A DNA stretch of 64,000 nucleotides from Closterium sp. NIES-65 (taxonomy: Eukaryota; Streptophyta; Zygnematophyceae; Desmidiales; Closteriaceae). Location: assembly GCA_948144175.1 (NCBI GenBank), contig CANXME010002409.1, positions 1,307,001-1,371,000 on the forward strand, read 5' to 3'. Under the pieces are notes generated by a model. That model ran no database searches. It had not been told where the DNA came from and worked only from the letters and a program-made list of their open reading frames with translations. Shown piece after piece: positions 11,160-20,900 of the stretch (positions within the stretch are counted from its first letter, which is position 1; every line of letters starts with the position of its first letter). Position numbers and translations under genes: made by a program.

Positions 11160-11490
11160 AGGAGGAGCGGGGAAGAGGAGAGGAGAGGAGAGGAGAGGAG
11201 AGGAGAGGAGAGGAGAGGAGAGGAGAGGAGCGGAGCGGAGAGGAGAGGAGAGGAAAGGAGAAAAGAGGAGAGGAGAGGAGAGGAGAGGAGAGGAGAAAAG
11301 AGGAGAGGAGAGGAGAGGAGAGGAGAGGAGAGGAGAAAAGAGGAGGATAGGAGAGGAGAAGAGAGGAGAGGAGAGGAGAGGAGAGGAGAAAAGAGGAGAG
11401 GAGAGGAGAGGAGAAAAGAGGAGAGGAGAGGAGAGGAGAGGAGAAAAGAGGAGAGGAGAGGAGAGGAGAGGAGAGAAAAGGAAAGCCAAA
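11160..11490 (+). repeat. 330-bp GGAGA homopurine tract
   Basis: Almost uninterrupted (GGAGA)n with GGAGAAAAGA variants. It leaves frames open on both strands (Glu/Arg on plus, Ser/Leu/Pro on minus), so the 222-residue plus frame and 507-residue minus frame here are composition artefacts. The tract lies just beyond the 3' end of the YHYH gene. Confidence 0.9.
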
Positions 11491-11527
11491 GCAGAGCAGA
11501 GCAAAGGTAACGGTTACACACGCTCCA

Positions 11528-14244
11528 TCACCAACCCTTGCTGCCATTTTCTGCACGCCACTGCCATGCGCAATCACTGCTGCCCGTGGTGCAGGAAGCA
11601 GAGCCGAGGTTGGCCCAGTCAGAGGAGGCGACGCAGCCCTTGAGGCACGCCACGGTGTAGGGCGCGGTACTGCTGGCGTGGTAGTGGTAGAACGCCGGCT
11701 CGCCCGCGCTGCCGTCCCCCACGTGCCCCCCGCACTCGTCCACCCCGGTAGGTAGCTCCCCCCCTGCTCCACGCTGGCCGTAGAGCGGAATGCCGTCCGC
11801 CAGGAATCCCACGAGTGGAGAGTGCTCGCCTGGGGTGTCCTGCCAGAACGAGGCGCTGCGGGTGGGAATGGGTGGATGGGAAGAGGGAAAGATGTGAGTG
11901 CATGGAGAGATAGCATGAGAATCCCTAGTGATGTCATGGGAACGAATGGCATGAGGCAAGGATGCATGGACGGCTCAAGGCACGGTTCGGTGTGGAAGAA
12001 GCCACGGAAGCAGCACGTGCACCGCAGTGGGGAGACGAACATATTAACTGGCAGCAATGTGTGACTGGCAGCAGAGCAGGCATGGGAGCAGGCATGGGAG
12101 CAGGCATGGGAGCAGGCATGGAAGCAGGCATGGGAGAAGGCATGGGGGTTAACGCACGAGCAGAGCTGGAAGTCGGTGGTGCGAGAGGCGGAGATGGCAG
12201 AGGGGTTGGCGACACCAGGCGCGACGTGGTAGTGGTACTGGCCGAAGGGAGACGGGTGACCCCCACACGTGTCGAAGCTCGGCCCCTCATACTTCAACGC
12301 GTCCCGCCCCAGCGCGTCGCATGCACTGCGGGCAGGAGGGAAGGGTGGGACACAAGGGGATGAGGGGTGAGTGAGTGAGGGGGGATGCAGTGGCACACTG
12401 CACAGCGAGAGAGAAGGTAGGTAGCTGGCAAGATGATGGGACAGAGGAGTGGACGCTAGAAGGGAACGGCAATGGTGAGTGCAGCTAGTGATTTATGCTG
12501 GCCATGTCCATTCCCCCATCCCATAAGCCGATTGATCCTTCTCACAAGCCAAGTGCCATCAACGGCCCACCATCCTCACTCTCCCCTGCCCCTCGCCTCT
12601 CTCCCCTGCCCCTCGCCTCTCTCCCCTGCCCCTCGCCTCTCTCCCCTGCCCCTCGCCTCTCTCCCCTGCCCCTCGCCTCTCTCCCCTGCCCCTCGCCTCT
12701 CTCCCCTGCCCCTCGCCTCTCTCCCCTGCCCCTCGCCTCTCTCCCCTGCCCCTCGCCTCTCTCCCCTGCCCCTCGCCTCTCTCCCCTGCCCCTCGCCTCT
12801 CTCCCCTGCACCTCCCCCTCTCCGAGCGTGGGGGCGAGCGGCACAGCGAAGGAGAGCGTCTGCTGCACTGGCGTGTTCACCGTGCCCCCAACTCGCCACT
12901 CGTACCCCGGACACCCGTTGCTCGCCATCACCCTGCCATGGGGTTTAAGGTTTAGGCAATGGGGCCGGAGGAACAAAGGGAGAGCAGCGCAGGGGCGCAG
13001 GGGGGGCAGGGGCGAGCAGCGCAGGGGGGAGACGGAAGGACAGGCACGAAGGGAAGTGATGAGTATGCCTTGAGTGTGCATGAAGCGGTTATGAGGCTAG
13101 GAGGGAAGGAGTATGGCACGCAGAGCGGGTGGGCGCACCTCTTGCCATTGCTGCTCGTGAGCTTGGCGCTCCTGCTGCTGCTGCTGCTGTTGCCACATGC
13201 ACTCCCACCCGATGACCCGCCGCCCATGCCTCCCCCGCCCATGCCTCCTCCGCCCATGCCCCCTCCGCCCATGCCCACTCCGCCCATGCCCCCTCCGCCC
13301 ATGCCTCCCCCGCCCATGCCCCCTCCGCCCATGCCCCATCCGCCCATGCCTCCTCCGCCCATGCCCCCTCCGCCCATGCCTATCCCGCCCATGCCTCCTC
13401 CGCCCATGCCTCCCCCGCCCATGCCTCCTCCGCCCATGCCCCCTCCGCCCATGCCCCCTCCGCCCATGCCACCTCCGCCCATGCCTCCCCCGCCCATGCC
13501 CCCTCCGCCCATGCCCCCTCCGCCCATGCCTCCTCCGCCCATGCCCCCTCCGCCCATGCCTATCTCGCCCATGCCTCCTCCGCCCATGCCTCCTCCGCCC
13601 ATGCCTCCCCCGCCCATGCCTCCTCCACCCATGCCCCCTCCGCCCATGCCTCCTCCGCCCATGCCCCCTCCGCCCATGCCTCCTCCGCCCATGCCTCCTC
13701 CGCCCATGCCTCCTCCGCCCATGCCTCCCCCACCCATGCCTCCTCCGCCCATGCCTCCCCCACCCATGCCTCCTCCGCCCATGCCTCCCCCGCCCATCCC
13801 TGCTCCGCCCATCCCTGCTCCGCCCATGCCTGGTCCGCCCATGCCTGGTCCTCCGCCCATGCCTCCTCCGCCCATGCCTCCTCCGCCCATGCCTCCCCCG
13901 CCCAAGCCTCCTCCGCCCATGTCTCCTCCGCCCGTGCTACTCGGTTGTCCGCTCATTCCGCCACCTCCTTGCGAGCCAAACCCGCCCTGCCCGCTCTGCC
14001 CGCCGCTCGTCGCGCCACTTCCCCCGGCGCCGCCGGTCCCGGGGGGGCGGAATTAGGACCAGATGCCGCTTGTCCCCGACCCTCCCACCAAGCCGCCGAG
14101 CCTTCCCCCGAAACGCGGAAGGCCGAACGAGCGCGCATTGCACGCGGCGTGATCGATGCGCGCGAAGCAGAGGAGCGCGACGAGCGCGAGTGCGGGGATG
14201 AGGCAGGACGAGGCGCGGCGAGGAGGCAACATGGCGGGCGGCAC
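11528..14244 (-). CDS. Secreted YHYH-domain protein with Gly-Met repeat region
   Basis: Spliced model on minus: exon 1 14244-13139, exon 2 12932 to about 12800, exon 3 12325-12158, exon 4 11855-11528. Exon 1 encodes a signal peptide (hydrophobic L-I-P-A-L-A-L-V-A-L-L-C-F then A-C-N-A) and about 45 G-M-G-G-G units. The exon 1/2 junction is in phase (AG plus G gives Arg, reading N-G-K-R-V-M-A-S-N-G-C-P). The exon 3/4 junction (donor GTGCGT) is also in phase, giving Q-L-C-S-A-S-F-W. Exon 3 has C-G-G-H-P-S-P-F-G-Q-Y-H-Y-H; exon 4 has V-G-F-L-A-D-G-I-P-L-Y-G and D-E-C-G-G-H-V-G-D...F-Y-H-Y-H, diagnostic of the YHYH family (function unknown). Problems: a TAA at 14055-14053 in exon 1 (small intron, error or mutation), and no GT donor of the right phase for exon 2, so an exon may be missed. 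Confidence 0.7.
12072..12150 (+). repeat. 12-bp minisatellite in last YHYH-gene intron
   Basis: About six copies of GCAGGCATGGGA lie between exons 3 and 4. On minus they give a run of S-H-A-C in an open frame that is predicted to be spliced out. Confidence 0.75.
12581..12816 (+). repeat. 20-bp minisatellite in a YHYH-gene intron
   Basis: Eleven identical copies of CTCCCCTGCCCCTCGCCTCT (12581-12800) plus a partial copy. Twenty is not a multiple of three, and the array directly follows the probable exon 2 donor region, so it is best placed in an intron. Confidence 0.9.
13217..13930 (-). repeat. 15-bp coding minisatellite (G-M-G-G-G units)
   Basis: About 47 copies of a 15-bp unit (plus strand CCGCCCATGCCTCCT) in exon 1 of the YHYH gene. 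Substitutions are mostly at the third position of the Gly codons on minus. Unit length is a multiple of three, so copy-number change keeps the frame. Confidence 0.9.
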
Positions 14245-14828
14245 GTAACGTTGAAAGGTTCGCGTGTAACTAGAAATAGTTCAGCGGCGTGTCGAGGATG
14301 CGACGAATCAAACCACTGCCAGTGGTTCAGGGTCACTGGATACACACCTGAGGGCGCGAGTCAAATGCGAAGAGGAGATGCGAGTGGGAGTGGCGAAGAG
14401 GGAAACGAGCCACAGATTTCGGTGGCGCAAAAGCGGCGACGGCGACGGCGGTTCGAGTGGGAGCCGACGAGGCAATGCTGCTGGGATGGCCAAGGAGGTT
14501 CGACCGCTGCGGTGTGGAAAGGTGTCTGAGGCAAGCGCTACACTGGGTAATGCGTCGGACGAGCTCGCTATTTGTACTTCGGCTGCCATCGCCTTTGCTG
14601 CCATTAGGAGAAATCTTTGTTTGACTATCGGATGGCGAGGAGGATTTGGGCGTCAACGCGAATCCAGTCAACGTAGAGGGGGTCGGAAGGAGGAGGAGAA
14701 AATACTGGAAAGTCGGCGCGGCACTGTTGAGTGTCGCTTGGGGGTGAGCGAGTCAGCGTGGTCAAAGTGCTTGTAGTGAAATACAATGCAGAATAAAGTA
14801 AACGCTGAGAAAAGTATTAGCTCAGCTT
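14245..14828. promoter_or_regulatory. Upstream region of the YHYH gene
   Basis: Host sequence 5' of the minus-strand YHYH gene, ending at the CATGC target site of copia F (14829-14833). Open frames of 98-132 residues occur on both strands but resemble nothing I know. Together with 29400-30019 it probably formed one divergent intergenic region before F inserted. Confidence 0.45.
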
Positions 14829-14833
14829 CATGC

Positions 14834-15257
14834 TGTTGGGCTGAAAAGCCCTAGGATCTTTGTAGAGTTAAAGTCTGAGTAAGTGATGTAATAGCGGAAG
14901 CGTTGAATAAAGTCCTTGAACCACCTTGCGCTAGTATGTGAGGGCAAAGTAAGTTGATTAAAGCAAAGAGATACAGGAATAAATATATGAGTACAAAGAA
15001 TATGAAGAGACATTATGACTACTTTACTGGTGCGGTTCGATATAGTGCGACTCGGGCAACTGCTCAATGTCGAGTCAGTTGTGTGTCCTTGCTGTCGCGC
15101 TGCGTCAGGTCAAAGGTCGCTGACCTTTGACTTTCTCGTAACCTCCAGCGGTTACGTTAACTTCCGAGGGTTGACTCGCGATGCTTCGATTTGAGCTGCT
15201 TCGCTTGTGTCTTGAGTTCTGACACGACAGAGGCGCTTAAACTATTTGTTCCCAACA
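14834..15257 (-). repeat. 3' LTR of copia F (424 bp)
   Basis: On plus it runs TGTTGGGCTG...TTCCCAACA, with a perfect 7-bp terminal inverted repeat. It matches the copy at 28976-29399 apart from about two substitutions. Confidence 0.95.
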
Positions 15258-17129
15258 CTCCCCTTCGCTTCTGGAGTGTCGCTGATGGTGACGTGGCTTT
15301 GTCCAGTCAGCAGCATGCAGTACTCGAACTTCTGTTTTCCGAGCTTCTTGGTCAAGTAGTCAGCTGCCATCTCGGACGTGGGACAGTAGGATAGTTTAAG
15401 TTTCCCTTTCTCGATCTCGTCCTTCACGAAGAAGTATCGCAGGGCGATATGCTTCGTTCTGTTCGCGAATCCACTCTTGTTGGCGATGCGAATTGCAGAT
15501 TGGTTGTCGCAGAACAAAGTGAAGTTGGGCAACTCGGCTAACTTCGCTTCTTCCAGCAGCTCGCGAAGGTAGAGTCCTTCCTTGGTAGCTGAGCAGAGGG
15601 CGATATATTCTGCTTCAGCTGAAGAGAGAGCAATTAGTTCCTGCTTGCTCGATTGCCAGGAGATAGGTCCGATAGGTTCGAGGCGGTAGATGTAGCCAGT
15701 GCGGGAGCGCCTGTTATCTGAGTCGCCGGCGTGATCGGCATCGACGTAGCCGATTAGTTTCGTCGGCGTAGTTGTGTTTTTGTAGTACGTCAGGCCGATC
15801 GTTGCGGTGCTCACGAAATAGTGAAGAGCGCGGTCGAGTTCCGCTAGGTGTTCTGTTTCGGGCCTCTTGAGATAGGTAGCAAGTTGACTTGCGGAGTAGG
15901 ACAGGTCTGGCCGGCAGGTGACGGCTGCGAAGAGGAGGCAGCCCAGTTTTCGCTGGTAGTCGCGTATTCCGGCGGTTTTGAGTAAGGCGGAGCTTCCTTT
16001 GCCGTTCCCTGTCGTGTAGCGGTATGGCGTGGAGATAGTAGCGGGTGTGAGCGCGAAGCGTTTGGCGATGGTGTCGGCATACTTTTCGGCGCTGAGGTGG
16101 ATCGCGTTTTCTTCTTCGCGGATGTTGAGTCCGAGATACTGAGTGACGGTAGTGGAGACCGTGAGTGTGAGGTCCCTCTTCAGCTCCCTTTCGAACCAGG
16201 TAGTTATGTCGTCGGTAGAACCGATGTAGAGTAAATCGTCGACATAGCCGATAAGCAGAATGTAGTTGGCGTCTTTGGTGAGTCGGTACATGCCTTGGTC
16301 GTGAGGCAGTTGACGGAATCCGATGCGGGTGAGGCGGGTGTGTAGGTGCTGTTGCCACAGCCGTGGGGCCTGTTTGATTCCGTAGAGCGATTTCAGTAGC
16401 TGGCAAACCTGATTAGGTTACCCGTGGGTACCATGTGGGAGCTCAACGAAGATTTCGGCGTCGACGGGTGCGTAGAGGAAGGCGTTAGCAACGCCGATTT
16501 GCCGTAGTTTCCTTTTCTTCATGGCGGCGATCGCGAGGAGAATTCGGAGTGAGGTGTGTCGGCTAACCGGGGCGAATGTCTCGGTGAAGTCCCGTCCGTG
16601 TTCCTGATCGAATCCTCGCACGACCCAGCGTGCTTTGAACTTCTCGATTGTGCCGTCTGCCTTCGTTTTGATGCGGAAGACCCATTTCCCGGTGAGGATG
16701 GTCTTGTTCCTTGCCACGCTAATTGGAACGACTTTCCAGGTGTTCCGTTCCTCCAAGGCCTTTAATTCTCTGTCCATGGCTTCACGCCATTTCTCCCTGT
16801 GTTCCCCCCCCAGAGCCTGCTGAACCGTCGCAGGCTCTTCAGGAAGAGGATGGCCGTGGACTGCGGTGACGAGGCCGAGAATCTGCAGTCCAGTCTGTGA
16901 GTAGCGGGGGGGTATTGTGTCCTCGGGATAAGCTGCTTCATCTCCCGTTTCTGGGTCGGTTATGAAATTCGGTCCTATTCTTTCTGCTTCGTTGGTGTTG
17001 ACTGTCGCAAGTGTTACGTAACCATTGTCGGCGAAGTGGTAGAAGACTTCGGCGTTGGCGCTTTCGCGAGGATTTTCTTCGTCCATGGGGACGTTGACGG
17101 AGCAGAACGGGAGGGGTCCGCCTTCTTCT

Positions 17130-17264
17130 TGTCAAACATTTATATGTTTGTGTGGTTCTAGGCTGTAGTGGGTCACACCATAAGGGGTACACCAGATTAG
17201 GGTTTGACATATTTGTACTGTTGTTCCTGCTAGTCACTCCTCATTCTCGTTTCTCATTCTGACA
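17130..17264 (+). repeat. 5' LTR of copia G (135 bp)
   Basis: TGTCAAACATTTATATG...CATTCTGACA. It carries the family core and a GGTACAC...TTTGTAC pairing. Confidence 0.95.
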
Positions 17265-17379
17265 TGGTATTACGAGCCTAGGTTCCACCTAGGACCGAAA
17301 CGATAGGGCCCACCGTTTCCGCTAGCCGCGCCCTCGTGCGCCGCCGTTCTTTTTCCTGCGCCTCGAGCGCCTCCTTCTC

Positions 17380-17830
17380 AAGGCCCCGTATGGCCCCGCG
17401 CTAGCCTCTCACGGCCCCCGATCGGCCCCGCGCTAACCTCCTAAGGCCCCCGTCGGCCCCACGCTAGCCCCGCGCTAGCCTCCTAAGGCCCCCGATCGGC
17501 CCCGCGCTAGCCTCCTAAGCCCCCGTCGGCCCCACGCTAGCCCCGCGCTAGCCTCCTAAGGCCCCCGATCGGCCCCGCGCTAGCCTCCTAAGGCCCCCGT
17601 CGGCCCCGCGCTAGCCTCCCACGGCCCCTGCAGGCCCCGCGCTAGCCTCTCACGGCCCTCCCGCGCTAGCCCCGACCGGCCCTCCCGCGCTCGCCCCTCT
17701 ACGACCGAGCCGCACGGCGCGACCCGAACCGAACCGCGCGACCCAGCCGAGCCGCGCCGCCCCAGCCGAGCCGCGCCGCCCTAGCCGAGTCGCGCCGCCC
17801 TGGCCGAGCCGCGCCGCCCTAGCCGAGCCG
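17380..17830 (+). repeat. GC-rich repeat leader of copia G
   Basis: Units such as CCTCCTAAGGCCCCCGATCG followed by GCCCCGCGCTAG repeat to about 17650, then CCGAGCCGCGCCGCCCTAG-type units to 17830. It occupies the space between PBS and Gag, as in the other family members but with an unrelated unit. Confidence 0.8.
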
Positions 17831-17928
17831 CGCCCTACTTGCCTGTGCACACCACTGCTACTACTACTGCTAATGCTACTGCTACTGCTACTGCTACTAC
17901 CACCACTGCTGCTACTGCTACTTCAGCT

Positions 17929-20900
17929 ATGGCTAGCCCTACAGTTCTCTCGTTCGATTCTGAAGGCCGCCCGATTAAGTTTGATACCTGGCTTGATGAT
18001 CTGCACCTGTTCCTCCAGCTCACTGCTAGAGAGGATATCTCGCTGTACGATCACGCACTAGGCACAGTCCCTGCTCCTGCTACTACTGCTACCGCTACTG
18101 CTCGCTCGCAGTGGCAGACTCGCGATGCCCACGCCCGCTTTGCCATTCGCAACTCCCTGCCAGTCGATGAGCGTGAGCACTTCGGCCAGCATCAGACTGC
18201 GCAGGCCCTGTACACTGCTGTAGTTGCGCGCTACTCCTCCCCGGCCTCAACTGCACTAGGCCGTCTCTCCCTTCCCTACCTGTTCCCCGACCTGTCCGCT
18301 TTCCAGACAGTCGCTGACCTCATCACTCACCTCCGTACTAGTGATGCCCGCTTCCGTGCAGCCATGCCCGCTGAGTTTCTTGCATCCAACCCTCCCCCGC
18401 TCTGGCTCACTCTCTACCACCTAGTCACCCGCCTCCCTGACACTCTGCGTACAGTCAGGGACCACTTCCTAGCTCGCTGTCCCACTGAGCTCACCATTGC
18501 CGCCCTAGAGAAGGAACTACTTGCAGCTGAGAAGAGTATTGTAGCTGTAGGTGCCTCTCGTGGCGACCCCCGCACCCCTTTCTTCGAGGGGTGTTCCCCC
18601 TCCCCCCTCCTCCCCTCTGTCGCCTCTGCTGCTGCTGTCGACCTTCTTGATGCTGAGCAGGTCGGCTCTGCGTCCGCTCCCAGCGGGCGCCGCAGCGGCA
18701 AGGGCAGGGGAGGCAAGGGCGGTGGGGGTGACGGCGGGGGAGGTGGTGGTGGGAGTGGTGGCAGCGGCGGGGGCGGTGGCGGGGCTGGAGGGGCTAGTGG
18801 CAGCGGTGGGGGTGGTGGAGGCAGCGGCGGCGGCGGTGGCCGCGGTGGGGGCGGTGGTGGTGGCGGCAGTGGACGTGGCGGCGGCAGGGGCGGTGGTGGT
18901 CGTGGTGGAGGCGGCGGTGGTGGTCGTGGAGGCTCTGGCACTGGCCAGAGCGCGCAGCACCCTCAGTCCTCCCAGGAGCTTCGTGAGTGGTACTTACAGC
19001 ACGGGGGTGGGGGGGGTAGCCTTAGCTGCACGTACGTCATCCGCACTGGTCGCCGCAAGGGACAGACGTGCGGGAGGGCGCACACTTCGCAGCGCTGCTT
19101 CTCTCGCCTAGATGACGCTTGGCGTGCTCAGTTTCCTGACGCTCCTGAGCTTCCTCAGTGGGCTGATCTCCTCAAGAAGGATATTGATATCTATGCTCTT
19201 GATTTTGATGTTATTCTCAAAGCAATGTATGCATTGACTATTAGTGGAGAGGAGGACCAGTACCTGAGTGTTCCGCCTGACCCAGGCATCCGCACGAGTG
19301 AGGCTACCGCCCTAGGTGCTTGCGTGTCTGCTGCCCCAGGTACTGGTGAGGCTACTGCTCTAGGTGCGTGTGTGTCCGCCGCCCCAGGTGCTACTGAGTC
19401 CACTGAGGCACTGCACACCTTCACTCTAGACTCAGGCGCTTCGCGCTGTTTCTTTCGTGACCGCACTGCTCTTGAGCCCCTTGCTCGACCAGTCGCTGTC
19501 TCGCTCGCTGACCCCTCTGGCGGTCCGGTCATTGCGACCTCCTCCACCCTCCTTCCTTGTCCTGCTGTCCCGTCGGGCACACTGTCAGGTCTCCACCTCC
19601 CCTCGTTCTCTACGAACTTGGTGGCGGGTTGTGCGCTTCAGGATGGGGGTGTTCACCAGTTCACCCCTGCCTACGAGCGTGTGACACACTGCACGTGTGC
19701 TCGGACGGGCCGTCACCTGGCTACCTTCACTCGGCAGCCGGGGTCGGACCTGTACACACTGACCACTGAGTCCCCTCAGGTAGCGGCGTCTGCGTCTGCG
19801 TCTGCGTCAGGTCAGCTCTCTGCCCCCTGCTCGTGTCGCTCTCTAACGCACAAGACTGTCCTCTGGCACCACCGACTTGGTCACCCGTCAGTGCAGCGCC
19901 TTCGGGGCATGCACGCCCGGTACCTTGTCTCTGGTCTTCCTCGGGTACTCCCTCCCCTCCCACCCTCCCTTGCTCCTCCTTGTCTTCCCTGTGTCGAGGG
20001 GCGGCAGCGCGCTGCCCCTCACTCCTCCTCGTTCCCCCCGACGACTGCTCCTTTGCAGACGCTCCACATGGACGTGTGGGGCCCAGCCCGCGTCCGTGGT
20101 CAGAGCCAGGAGAGGTACTTCTTGATCGTCGTTGACGACTACTCGCGCTACACCACGGTCTTCCCCTTGCGCACCAAGGGTGAAGTCCCTGATGTTCTGA
20201 TCCCCTGGATCAGCAGAGCACGTCTTCAGCTGCGACAGCGTTTTCGCTCGGAGTTTCCTGTTCTGCGCTTGCACTCTGACAGAGGTGGCGAGTTCTCCTC
20301 CAACCTCTTGGCAGCCTACTGTGCCGAGCATGGCATTCGCCAGTCGTTCACGCTCCCGGCCTCTCCACAGCAGAATGGGGTTGCTGAGCGCCGCATTGGC
20401 TTGGTCATGGAGGTCGCTCGTACCTCCTTAGTCCACGCGGCTGCCCCCCACTTTCTGTGGCCGTTTGCGGTCCGGTACGCTGCGCATCAGCTCAACCTCT
20501 GGCCCCGTGTCTCCGCTCCGGAGACCTCGCCCACACTGCTGTGGACGGGGGAGGTTGGCGATGCGTCTCGCTTCCGTGTCTGGGGATCCCGAGCTTTTGT
20601 TCGCGACACGTCTGCGGACAAGCTCTCCTCCCGCACTGCTCCCTGTGTCTTTCTTGGCTTTGTCCCGGATGCGTCTGGCTGGCAGTTTTACCACCCCGCC
20701 TCGCACCGAGTCTTCCCCTCTCAGGACGTCACTTTTGACGAGTCCGTGCCCTTCTACCGCCTCTTCCCCTACCGCACTGCCCCGCTCCCTCCCCCGCCTC
20801 TCTTCCTCGCGCCAGGTGCTGCAGTGGTAGACCCCCTTCCCCCTCAGGGTGCCGCTCCCTCAGGTGTCTCTCAGGTAGACCCGGTTGAGCCTGCCGAGGT

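Noticed and set aside
10842..11510. 222-residue Glu/Arg ORF on plus
   Set aside because: Translation of the GA satellite.
10873..12396. 507-residue minus ORF ending in Ser/Leu/Pro runs
   Set aside because: It fuses YHYH exon 3 with intron and then the GA tract; only the exon parts carry family motifs.
12959..14056. 365-residue Pro-Met-rich ORF on plus
   Set aside because: It mirrors the minus-strand Gly-Met coding repeat; it has no signal peptide, splice context or conserved domain.
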